A stretch of 64,000 nucleotides of DNA from Vagococcus teuberi (lineage in GTDB: Bacteria > Bacillota > Bacilli > Lactobacillales > Vagococcaceae): assembly GCF_001870205.1 (NCBI RefSeq), contig NZ_CP017267.1, forward strand, positions 670,501 to 734,500, given 5' to 3'. A program made the position numbers and the translations under genes. Below are positions 9,082 through 17,304 of this stretch, in pieces. Under the pieces are notes generated by a model that worked only from the letters and a program-made list of their open reading frames with translations, ran no database searches and was not told where the DNA came from. The number at the start of each line of letters is the position of its first letter. Within the stretch, counting starts at the first letter, position 1.

Positions 9082-9730
9082 ATTGAATATTTCTTTATTA
9101 GATACGCCTATTGTGATTGATGGCCCATTATATTTTGTTATCAAGAATCAACCGTATTTTACTAAAGTAGTCCAAGAATTGTATCGGATAGATGAAACAA
9201 ATGATATTAAACTATTTGATTCTAAGTATAATAACTTGAAATCAAATGACATGATTTTAATTACAGATATTTTAAGATTTGATGTTAATTCGTCATAAAT
9301 AATTAAGCTAATATATACTGATTTAGAAAATCAATTAAATATCGATATTGAAACGAAAACAAAGATAGAGTTTTTAACAAATCAGATAACAACAATAATT
9401 TCAGATGAGTTGGTAGACCACAATCTAGATTTAATTATGGATGAGATAACTATACTAGAGCTATTTAAATCATTAGGCATAAAAATAGATGTGGAGCAAG
9501 GATCTATTTTTCAAAAAATATTGACGATTATTGAGGTTTATAAATATTTAAATAAGAAAAAATGTTTAGTTTTTATAAATGTTAGTGTGTATTTATCAAT
9601 CAATGAAATGAAGTCTTTATTAGAATTTATTAGCTTAAATCAAGTTGATGTGTTATTTATTGAAAGATATGAGATGAAAGGCTTCTCAAATTATATATTG
9701 GATGAGGATTTTTATTTTTATAAGAATTAA
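9074..9730 (+). pseudogene. csn2: csn2, interrupted by an in-frame stop codon at 9296-9298
   Basis: Csn2 is a ring-shaped, DNA-end-binding tetramer needed for spacer acquisition in type II-A systems. The frame from ATG 9074 (AGGTG ribosome site 6 bases upstream, inside the cas2 end) reads [17 protein letters not shown] and reaches VTDIL-type text (ITDILRFDVNSS), then a TAA at codon 75. The same frame continues without any shift: IIKLIYTDLENQL, MDEITILELFKSLGIKI, a LNKKKCLVFIN strand, and NYILDEDFYFYKN at 9730. Both halves together match the full Csn2 layout and usual length (about 220) with no gap, so one base change explains the break. The N-terminal 74 residues alone cannot form the Csn2 core. 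The 3' part could restart at TTG 9410, but no ribosome site supports that. A sequencing error is the main alternative. Confidence 0.9.
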
Positions 9731-9840
9731 TGGTATAATAAATACAAATAGAGCTCTTTGAAAAATTAAAAATGAAGCATTTAAAACAAAAGACCTGCTA
9801 TGAGTCTCTATAGTGCGATTACGAAATCTTTTTCTACGAG
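9731..9840 (+). promoter_or_regulatory. CRISPR leader and array promoter
   Basis: An AT-rich leader lies between csn2 and the first repeat. It contains an extended -10 promoter (TGG then TATAAT at 9734-9739; a weak -35 TTTATT 17 bases upstream). It ends in CTACGAG directly at the repeat, a leader-anchoring sequence known to guide integration in type II-A systems. This fixes the leader-proximal (newest) end of the array at 9841. Confidence 0.75.
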
Positions 9841-10998
9841 GTTTTAGAGCTATGTTGTTTTGAATGCTTCCAAAACATTCAAGGAGCGAAACAATCGACT
9901 AGATACGTTTTAGAGCTATGTTGTTTTGAATGCTTCCAAAACTGTTAGATAGAATGGAAAATAGCTTAGAGCGTTTTAGAGCTATGTTGTTTTGAATGCT
10001 TCCAAAACTGGGTTATATGGCGATTATAGTGAGCTGTTGTTTTAGAGCTATGTTGTTTTGAATGCTTCCAAAACATTCGACAATGGAATGTCACGCTAAA
10101 CGAAGTTTTAGAGCTATGTTGTTTTGAATGCTTCCAAAACTTATTCGGGTGCAATTACTGTATTAGTTTAGTTTTAGAGCTATGTTGTTTTGAATGCTTC
10201 CAAAACTGTTAGATAGAATGGAAAATAGCTTAGAGCGTTTTAGAGCTATGTTGTTTTGAATGCTTCCAAAACTTGATTACTGTTCTTTTTGCCATTTCTT
10301 GTGTTTTAGAGCTATGTTGTTTTGAATGCTTCCAAAACATCTGGATGGAATGAGTATGCTGGTACTGTGTTTTAGAGCTATGTTGTTTTGAATGCTTCCA
10401 AAACTATAAATCCACGAAAATACGTTAATTTTTAGTTTTAGAGCTATGTTGTTTTGAATGCTTCCAAAACCACCATCTAGTTCTGTAATAACTTTACCTT
10501 GTTTTAGAGCTATGTTGTTTTGAATGCTTCCAAAACGCTGAATTTTGTTATTACACGAACATAAACGTTTTAGAGCTATGTTGTTTTGAATGCTTCCAAA
10601 ACGCTCTAGCGATTGCGCTATTCAATCCACGAGTTTTAGAGCTATGTTGTTTTGAATGCTTCCAAAACATATACTTTCGCATGACTTCTCATACTATCGT
10701 TTTAGAGCTATGTTGTTTTGAATGCTTCCAAAACCCATTTAGCCAGTAATAAAAACGGTAGGGGGTTTTAGAGCTATGTTGTTTTGAATGCTTCCAAAAC
10801 AAATCAATGAAGCTTATGATCAATTTCATTGTTTTAGAGTTATGTTGTTTTGAATGCTTCCAAAACAGTTTATGGTATTCATTTTCCATGCGAATAGTTT
10901 TAGAGCTATGTTGTTTTGAATGCTTCCAAAACGGAGACGCTATTTAAAGGATTTGTGGTAAGGTTTTAGAGCTATGTTGTTTTGAATGCTTCCAAAAA
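9841..10998 (+). CRISPR. Type II-A CRISPR array, 18 repeats and 17 spacers
   Basis: The 36-bp repeat begins GTTTTAGAGCTATGTTG and ends GAATGCTTCCAAAAC. Copies start at 9841 and every 66 bases up to 10963, so all 17 spacers are exactly 30 bp. Repeat 16 (10831) has C to T at its tenth base; the last repeat (10963) has C to A at its last base, as expected for the oldest, leader-distal end. Spacer 2 (9943-9972) and spacer 6 (10207-10236) are identical; all others differ. Transcription runs plus-strand from the leader and stops at the terminator at 11019. The repeat pairs with the tracrRNA at 3733-3818. I saw no obvious match of a spacer to the rest of the window, but I could not search systematically. 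Confidence 0.99.
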
Positions 10999-11018
10999 TT
11001 ATATACATAATTGAAATA

Positions 11019-11055
11019 CCCCCAACAATTTTTATGATTGTTGGGGTTTTTTTGT
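11019..11055 (+). terminator. Terminator of the CRISPR array (right copy of 39-bp repeat)
   Basis: CCCCCAACAAT pairs with ATTGTTGGGG across a short loop, followed by TTTTTTTGTTTT. It ends plus-strand array transcripts. Its right arm also encodes the last residues and the stop codon of the minus-strand MFS gene. Confidence 0.9.
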
Positions 11056-11058
11056 TTT
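11020..11058 (+). repeat. 39-bp direct repeat, right copy
   Basis: This copy matches 3622-3660 at 37 of 39 positions in the same orientation. Together the copies form the outer limits of the CRISPR-Cas locus. Confidence 0.9.
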
Positions 11059-12492
11059 GTTGAATGATTTATTGACACCCATCAAAATTGCTTGTGTTAA
11101 GCCCATCGCGCAAAATAGTGTTGCTACAATAAAGGCGATGTTATATCCATGCAGAGTGGCAGATAACACGTCGGATTTATAAGTGAGTGGAGAAGTTAAC
11201 AAAAGAGATTTGTGTGGCATATCTCTAAGTGTTGCTTGCGAGAGAAAACTAATGAGAATCGCTGTTCCAATTGAGCTGAATAGTTGTTTTGCTGTGTTAT
11301 TTGTCGCAGAACCATGACTGATTAGATTATCAGGAAGAGAGTTCATACCGGCAGTAGTAACTGGCATCATGACCATCCCAACCCCGAGCATTCTAATACC
11401 GTAAATAATGGTAATAAAGTGCATGGGAGTTTTTTCATTTAGAGTACATAAACAAGCTGTCCCAAATGTTAGTAAACTCATGCCAATAATCGCTAAATGT
11501 TTAGCGCCGTATTTGTCAAACATCTTTCCAGTAATGGGCATCATGATACCTAAAATAAGTGCACCAGGAAGTAAAACTAAACCAGAGTGAAAGGGATCAT
11601 ACCCACGGACATTTTGGATATAAAGAGGTAACACCATTTCTGCTCCAACCATAGCCATGTTTACAATCCCACTTAATATGGTGGTGTTGGTAAACAGTTT
11701 TGATTTGAATACTGCCATACTTAAAAAAGGGTTTTTGATGTTCTTTTGTCTTCGACTAAAAAGAACAACAAGTGCCGCTCCAGCTAATAGAAGAATTAGA
11801 ACTAATGGATCTGTCCATCCGTGATCGCCAACTAATGAAAAACCATAAAGTAAACTACCAAATCCTAAAGTTGATAAGACGGGCGAGAGAATATCAATTT
11901 TTGATGGATGTAGAGGTAATACGTCTTGCATAAAAATAAAGGACAAGATAATGACTAATACGACAATCGGGATGAGTAACCCAAAAAGATATCGCCAGTT
12001 AAAAGTATCAATGACCCAACCGGATAAAGTTGGCCCAATTGCAGGAGCGAGCCCGATAACAATACCTGCTATACCAAGTGCTTTTCCCCGTTCGTTTTCT
12101 GGATAGATGCTCAACATAATGGTTTGTAGTAAGGGAAGTGAAATTCCAACACCCATAGCTTGAATAATTCGTCCAAATAGAAGCATATCAAATGAATTTG
12201 CTATTAAACAAATGATGGTACCGACTAGAAAAAGAGAAATAGCGCCAATATATAAAATTTTAGTACGAATGTTATTCATCAAATATGCACTGAGTGGAAT
12301 CATAATACCATTAACTAGTAGGAAACCAGTTGTTAACCATTGAATGGTAGAAGTTGAAACTGAGAATTGTCTCATTAAATCTGGATAAGCAGTGGTTAGG
12401 AGCATTTGATTTAAAACAGTACAAAAGCTACCGATAATAATCGTCACCACGAGTAAATTACGATGTTTTATTTTGACGATGGGGTTTTCCAT
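11032..12492 (-). CDS. DHA2-type MFS multidrug exporter (EmrB/QacA-like)
   Basis: The 486-residue product is a polytopic membrane protein with about 14 hydrophobic segments, the size and pattern of the DHA2 drug:proton antiporter family. Antiporter motif C appears as GLAPAIGPTLSGW in the fifth segment, and a motif-A-like loop as GKMFDKYGAKH later on. LLTTAYPDLMRQF near the start is the usual DHA2 opening. It probably exports a hydrophobic drug or metabolite; the substrate cannot be read from sequence. AAGGAGG precedes the ATG. The last codons (KKPQQS, stop) lie inside the terminator stem-loop that ends the CRISPR array, so the two transcripts converge on one element. Confidence 0.88.
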   Translation of the reverse strand: MENPIVKIKHRNLLVVTIIIGSFCTVLNQMLLTTAYPDLMRQFSVSTSTIQWLTTGFLLVNGIMIPLSAYLMNNIRTKILYIGAISLFLVGTIICLIANSFDMLLFGRIIQAMGVGISLPLLQTIMLSIYPENERGKALGIAGIVIGLAPAIGPTLSGWVIDTFNWRYLFGLLIPIVVLVIILSFIFMQDVLPLHPSKIDILSPVLSTLGFGSLLYGFSLVGDHGWTDPLVLILLLAGAALVVLFSRRQKNIKNPFLSMAVFKSKLFTNTTILSGIVNMAMVGAEMVLPLYIQNVRGYDPFHSGLVLLPGALILGIMMPITGKMFDKYGAKHLAIIGMSLLTFGTACLCTLNEKTPMHFITIIYGIRMLGVGMVMMPVTTAGMNSLPDNLISHGSATNNTAKQLFSSIGTAILISFLSQATLRDMPHKSLLLTSPLTYKSDVLSATLHGYNIAFIVATLFCAMGLTQAILMGVNKSFNKTKKPQQS

Positions 12493-12706
12493 AATGAGTC
12501 CTCCTTAAAATAAATATAGTATATAGATTACGCTGATTTATTGAAAAACAAATGAAAATATCAGTGTTTTATTATCAAAATTAATAGACTATCTTTTTTA
12601 TTTAAGCCAAGCTATAGATGATTTATGAAAAATACCTAGAAGGTTTGTAAAAATAACGTTTTTTTTTCGTTTCTTTTCGTCACAATAAAGGAAACTACGA
12701 AAGAAG

Positions 12707-13642
12707 ATGAATAAGATGAACGTGGAAACATTAGATGAATTGATTGCAAAGAATAAAGTATATTGTTCTATGGGGGCCAATGCTAGTTATATTCCAGCAC
12801 TAGCCAGTGTAAACCCTAATCAACTAGGGATATCTCTTTATCATATAGAAAGTAAAGAACTTATTTCAGCTGGGGATGCTTTAGTAAAATTTGCGATTGA
12901 AAGCATGTCAAAAGTCCCAGCACTTTTATTAGCTATTGAAGATAATGGCTTAACTACTGTATTAGAGCATATCAATACGGAAGCAACTGGTTTTGCGTTT
13001 AATTCACCACTTAATATGGAAATCAATCACGACAAACATCCGCTAAATCCATTTGTTAATATTGGGGCGATTGAAACAACCTCTTTGATTAAAGGCAATT
13101 CACCTGACACACGTTTTAGTCGTTTGTTGACATTTGTAAAAGAAATTTGTCATGATGAAAGTATTAGTTTGAATGAGGAAATCTATGAGTCGGAGTCAAA
13201 AACGGGTGATATTAATCGCTCGCTTGCTTATTATTTAAAAGGTAATCACATGTTATCAGGTGATGTAGATAGTATTTTAGAGGTTTATTTTAAACAGTGT
13301 TCTTTAAATGTAACGACAGTAAATATTGCGATGATGGCGAGTGTTTTAGGAAATAAAGGGGTAAAGCCTTGGGACAACAAACGACTAATATCTGAAGAAT
13401 CAGCTACTTTAGTAAAGTCTGTTATGACAACTGCTGGTTTGTATGATGAGTCGGGAGAATTTTCAGCTCATGTTGGAATACCGGGAAAAAGTGGTGTTGG
13501 TGGCGGCTTGATGGGTGTTGCTCCTAATAAATATGGCATTGGTGTATTTAGTCCACCTCTTGATAAATCAGGTAATAGTTTGGCAGGGATGAAGTTATTA
13601 AAAGATGTTGTAGAGGAACTATCTCTTAACATATTTAATTAA
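12707..13642 (+). CDS. glsA: Glutaminase A
   Basis: This enzyme hydrolyses glutamine to glutamate and ammonia and belongs to the serine-dependent beta-lactamase-like glutaminase family. The 311-residue length is typical. Ser66 and Lys69 form the SxxK catalytic pair in SMSKVPALLLA. NPFVNIGAI, MLSGDVDSILEVYFKQCS and IPGKSGVGGGLMGV are characteristic substrate-site stretches. The start is uncertain between ATG 12707 and ATG 12716; the upstream AAAGGA is rather distant (13 bases) for the first. Products may support glutamate-dependent acid tolerance, which is an inference. The following regulator gene could act on it but nothing proves this. Confidence 0.92.
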   Translation: MNKMNVETLDELIAKNKVYCSMGANASYIPALASVNPNQLGISLYHIESKELISAGDALVKFAIESMSKVPALLLAIEDNGLTTVLEHINTEATGFAFNSPLNMEINHDKHPLNPFVNIGAIETTSLIKGNSPDTRFSRLLTFVKEICHDESISLNEEIYESESKTGDINRSLAYYLKGNHMLSGDVDSILEVYFKQCSLNVTTVNIAMMASVLGNKGVKPWDNKRLISEESATLVKSVMTTAGLYDESGEFSAHVGIPGKSGVGGGLMGVAPNKYGIGVFSPPLDKSGNSLAGMKLLKDVVEELSLNIFN

Positions 13643-13726
13643 ATAGACATATTATTTACAAAAATGTATCAAAAATAATATATAATCATGATATGATGAA
13701 AAAATAGTATACAATAAAGTGGTGAG

Positions 13727-15238
13727 ATGATGGAAAAGCAAATGTTTCGATTATTAAATCCGACAAATCAACAATTATTAGAAATATTATCTTTTATTTC
13801 GGAAAACAAGCGATGGTACACAACTAAAGAAATAGGACTTCACATTAATATGGTTGAAAGAACGGTACAAAGGTATATCCAGCAAATTCGTGATATAACG
13901 GATATATTTAATCAGACATCTAAAGTCAAAGTTAGTATTAAATATGAAAAATATCGGGGGATTTGTTTAGATAGTGAATCAGGTTATATTGATTTAAAAA
14001 ATTATATTTTTGAAAAAGATGAAACCATCCAGTTGTTGAAACATCTTATAGTAGAAGATGGGATAAATATTGAACGATATGCATTGGATAATTACACTAG
14101 CGTCCATGCTGTGAAGGCATCTTTAAAAAAAATTAAATTAATGTTTGAATTATATGATTTAAGCTTATCAAGGCAAACATATTCTATAGTAGGAAATGAA
14201 AAACAGATTCGATTAATTATTTATATTATGATGTGGACGCTTTATAAAGGAATTAAATGGCCATTTAAAACAATTAATAAAACCATTATTTATCAAACAG
14301 TAGATTTATTTTCCGAAACGAATCATCTCCAATTTTCAGTTATTCAGCGTAAACAATTGGCGTATGTGTTATCAACTAACTTAATCCGTTTACGAAAAAA
14401 GCATTTTGTGATGATGGAGGAATCTTGGAAGAATTATGTTGACATTAGTACTTTAATCGAAAAGTTATCATTTTTAAAAAATGTGATGCAGGAGTTTCAT
14501 ATTTATTGTGAATCTGAAATTTATTTTTATGCTGTTGTAGCTCAAATAAAAACAAAATTCTATGAATCAAGTGTCTTTAAACAAGAAATATTAGGCTATC
14601 ATAAAATGAAACAGTCTGATGTATATCAAGCAACGATGGAATTCATGAGAGTGTTTCAAGAGACTTTCGTACAGATACCAAAAGATTTAAAGGAACGTTT
14701 TTTTATTACGAGTTTTTGTGCTCATATGTTTTGTCGCTTATTTAAGCGTGTTCATGTAGATGTTGATGGTTATTACGTTATGAGTGAGGTGAATGATAGA
14801 TACCCTGTATTAAAACATAAGGTATTATCTACCATAAGACAGTTGTATGATCAAACAGGTAATGATTTATTTTTAATGGAAGACTTTTTACTACAAAAGT
14901 ATATTTTATTATTTTCATCGGTTTTACCTTTAACATATTATGAACCAGAAATTGTAATTTATTTGGATACTGACTTACCTTATTTTATTGCTAAAGATAT
15001 TGAAGAACGGATTTTATATCGTTATAAGTATGATTATCATATTGTATTCAAGAAATTGACTGACACACATAAAATTGACTTGATGTTAACGAATATTCCC
15101 AATACATTGGAAGAGATGAATCGCTATTCATCTCATGTTCAGTTATTTGACTATCCTATAAAAGAAAGAGATTTAATAGATATTGGTAAAAAGTTACAGT
15201 ATCTAGCCCAAGAAAAAAGTGAGGCAACCATACTTTAG
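13727..15238 (+). CDS. Mga-like helix-turn-helix transcriptional regulator
   Basis: The 503-residue product has an N-terminal winged helix-turn-helix (residues about 15-60, with RWYTTKEIGLHINMVERTVQRYIQQI). A second HTH-like segment typical of Mga proteins (SVHAVKASLKKIKLMFELYDLSL) follows near residue 125. The rest is a long alpha-helical region rich in aromatic residues, as in Mga/AtxA/RofA-type virulence and metabolism regulators with PRD-like domains. No clear phosphotransferase histidine motif is visible. The likely role is DNA binding in response to carbon status. ATG 13727 and 13730 are adjacent; GGTGAG precedes. A terminator follows at 15229. The target genes are unknown; neighbours glsA and asnB are candidates only by position. 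Confidence 0.75.
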   Translation: MMEKQMFRLLNPTNQQLLEILSFISENKRWYTTKEIGLHINMVERTVQRYIQQIRDITDIFNQTSKVKVSIKYEKYRGICLDSESGYIDLKNYIFEKDETIQLLKHLIVEDGINIERYALDNYTSVHAVKASLKKIKLMFELYDLSLSRQTYSIVGNEKQIRLIIYIMMWTLYKGIKWPFKTINKTIIYQTVDLFSETNHLQFSVIQRKQLAYVLSTNLIRLRKKHFVMMEESWKNYVDISTLIEKLSFLKNVMQEFHIYCESEIYFYAVVAQIKTKFYESSVFKQEILGYHKMKQSDVYQATMEFMRVFQETFVQIPKDLKERFFITSFCAHMFCRLFKRVHVDVDGYYVMSEVNDRYPVLKHKVLSTIRQLYDQTGNDLFLMEDFLLQKYILLFSSVLPLTYYEPEIVIYLDTDLPYFIAKDIEERILYRYKYDYHIVFKKLTDTHKIDLMLTNIPNTLEEMNRYSSHVQLFDYPIKERDLIDIGKKLQYLAQEKSEATIL

Positions 15239-15269
15239 GGGATTTTTATTTCTTGAAGTATGTTTTTTT
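15229..15269 (+). terminator. Terminator after Mga-like gene
   Basis: CATACTT pairs with AAGTATG across a 20-base loop, followed by seven T. The stem begins just before the stop codon. Confidence 0.6.
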
Positions 15270-15299
15270 GGGTAAATTCTTAATAAAATATTAACAGAA

Positions 15300-15390
15300 T
15301 TATAGGGTTATTTTATTTTAATTTGGAAGTATCTATTATATACTTTAATTTACAAGTAATTTGCAGTATACTTGATAGTTGAGGAATCAT
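15300..15390 (+). promoter_or_regulatory. asnB upstream region with two promoter-like motifs
   Basis: Two tandem motifs, TTTAAT-16-TATACT and TTTAAT-17-TATACT, lie about 60-120 bases before asnB. They are weak -35 matches. A short AATCAT/ATGATT hairpin follows in the leader. Nothing else is recognisable in this 200-base gap. Confidence 0.35.
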
Positions 15391-15439
15391 GCGTTACTTA
15401 TGATTAGAAGTTTTATTTATAAAATTGGAGGACGAAAAC

Positions 15440-17281
15440 ATGTGTGGATTTGTCGGATATATGAACCAACCAGGTATTGATCCAACAGTCATCAAAAAAA
15501 TGGCGGATCGAATTGTACATAGAGGACCAGATGATGAAGGATTTTACCAAGATGACGCTATCTCAATGGGATTTAGACGCCTATCAATTATCGATTTAAA
15601 TCATGGACAACAACCTATGACTAACCAAACAAACACAAAAGTATTAACGTTTAATGGTGAAATATATAATTATGTAGAATTAAGAGAAGAGTTACAAGAA
15701 TTAGGGTATGAATTTAAAACAGAAGTGGATTCTGAGGTATTGATTCATGGCTATGATGCTTGGCAAGAAGGATTATTAGACCGTATTCGTGGGATGTACG
15801 CGTTTGTTATTTATGATTCTGAAACGGGTGAAGTATTTGGTGCTCGTGATCACTTTGGTATCAAACCACTTTATTACTTTAAAAATGAAGACACCTTTAT
15901 GTGGGGATCAGAAATTAAAGCCTTTTTAGATCACCCATCATTCGTTAAAGAATTAAATGAAGAGTTATTACCACTTCATTTAAGTTTTGAATACATTCCA
16001 AGTGACGAAACATTATTCAAAAATGTTTATAAAGTCAATCCAGGTCATTATTTCAAATTTAAAGATAACGATTTAGAAGTGAATGAATACTATCACTTCA
16101 CATTTGAAGAAGAGAAAAAAATGACAATGGATGAAGCAAAACGTGACATCATTGAAACAGTTGATGAATCAGTGAAAAAACATATGATTGCTGACGTTGA
16201 AGTGGGAAGTTTCTTATCAAGTGGGATTGATTCAAGCTACATTTTAAATGAAGCATCACAAGATAGAGATATCCAATCATTTTCATTAGGATTTGAAGAT
16301 AAAAACATCAGCGAATTAGAATGGGCACAAGAATTTGCAAAAGAAATTGACCAAAAAAATACAGCTATCATGATTAATGATGAAGATTTCTTTGGAATTA
16401 TTCCTAAAGCAATGTATCACATGGATGAGCCTTTATCTAATCCTTCTGCGATTCAATTGTATTTCTTATCAAAAGAAACAAGTAAGCATGTAAAAGTTGC
16501 TTTATCAGGTGAAGGTGCAGATGAATTCTTTGGTGGGTATAATACTTACTTAGAAGCAGGAACATTTAGAAAATATGAGAAATTTACGACACGTAATATG
16601 CGTCAATTGTTTGCTCAAACAGCGAAACGTTTGCCACATTTCCATGGTCGTCGATTCTTAATTCGTGGTGCTCAAGATATTAGCGAACGTTATTATCGTG
16701 TGAATTATGTGTTTAACGAAGCTGAAAGAAATGATTTATTGAAAAATACGCGTTACAATAAATCTTCATCTCTTTATGTTAAAGATTTATTTGATGAAGC
16801 AAAAAGTAAAGATGATGTGACTAAAATGCAACATTTTGATATTCATGGGTGGTTAGCTTATGATATTTTACATAAAGCAGACCGTATGAGTATGGCAAAT
16901 TCTTTAGAAGTTAGAACACCTTTAGTTGATAAAGAAGTGGCTGAAATTGCGAAAAGAATGCCTACAGATACACGTGTAGATATGAAAAACGGTGTCACAA
17001 AAATTGCTTGGCGTGAAGCCTCAGAAGCAAAATTACCAGATCGTATTGTCAATCGTGAAAAACTAGGATTCCCATCACCTCTAGCTTCTTGGTTAAAAGA
17101 AGATAAATACCAAGAGATGTTAAAAGAGGCATTTAACTCTGATATAGCTGAAAAATTCTTTAATGTGGACTACCTAAATCGTTTATTGGAAGAACAAAAA
17201 CAAGGAATAGCAAATATGCAAAAAATATTTACTATTTACACGTTTATTGTTTGGTATCAAGTTTATTTTATTGAAAATTAA
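15440..17281 (+). CDS. asnB: Glutamine-dependent asparagine synthetase-type amidotransferase (AsnB family)
   Basis: AsnB-family enzymes take ammonia from glutamine to amidate a carboxylate activated with ATP. The product (613 residues) starts at ATG 15440, after TTGGAGG, so that Cys2 in MCGFVGY becomes the N-terminal nucleophile. RGPDDEG and FNGEIYNY complete the class II glutaminase domain. The synthetase domain has the ATP loop SSGIDSSYI (Ser where many relatives have Gly), SGEGADEFFGGY, and RTPLVDKEV near the end. It lies 23 bases upstream of a D-aspartate ligase and aspartate racemase. Lactococcus AsnH and Bacillus AsnB amidate peptidoglycan side chains, so amidation of the D-Asp cross-bridge is a real alternative to free asparagine synthesis. 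Confidence 0.9.
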   Translation: MCGFVGYMNQPGIDPTVIKKMADRIVHRGPDDEGFYQDDAISMGFRRLSIIDLNHGQQPMTNQTNTKVLTFNGEIYNYVELREELQELGYEFKTEVDSEVLIHGYDAWQEGLLDRIRGMYAFVIYDSETGEVFGARDHFGIKPLYYFKNEDTFMWGSEIKAFLDHPSFVKELNEELLPLHLSFEYIPSDETLFKNVYKVNPGHYFKFKDNDLEVNEYYHFTFEEEKKMTMDEAKRDIIETVDESVKKHMIADVEVGSFLSSGIDSSYILNEASQDRDIQSFSLGFEDKNISELEWAQEFAKEIDQKNTAIMINDEDFFGIIPKAMYHMDEPLSNPSAIQLYFLSKETSKHVKVALSGEGADEFFGGYNTYLEAGTFRKYEKFTTRNMRQLFAQTAKRLPHFHGRRFLIRGAQDISERYYRVNYVFNEAERNDLLKNTRYNKSSSLYVKDLFDEAKSKDDVTKMQHFDIHGWLAYDILHKADRMSMANSLEVRTPLVDKEVAEIAKRMPTDTRVDMKNGVTKIAWREASEAKLPDRIVNREKLGFPSPLASWLKEDKYQEMLKEAFNSDIAEKFFNVDYLNRLLEEQKQGIANMQKIFTIYTFIVWYQVYFIEN

Positions 17282-17304
17282 TTAAAAGAAGGGAACCGAT
17301 TGTA

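Noticed and set aside
9410-9730. Independent gene of 106 codons after csn2
   Set aside because: It is in the same frame as csn2 and matches the Csn2 C-terminal half; there is no ribosome site before the TTG.
9966-10889. Minus-strand reading frames through the CRISPR array (for example 9966-10154 and 10689-10889) with a repeated FWKHSKQHSSKT peptide
   Set aside because: They are just the translated CRISPR repeat; the 66-base period keeps the frame open. No ribosome site or family match.
3611-11060. Transposon or integrase that could have carried the CRISPR locus
   Set aside because: No transposase, integrase or terminal inverted repeat was found; only the 39-bp direct repeat marks the borders.
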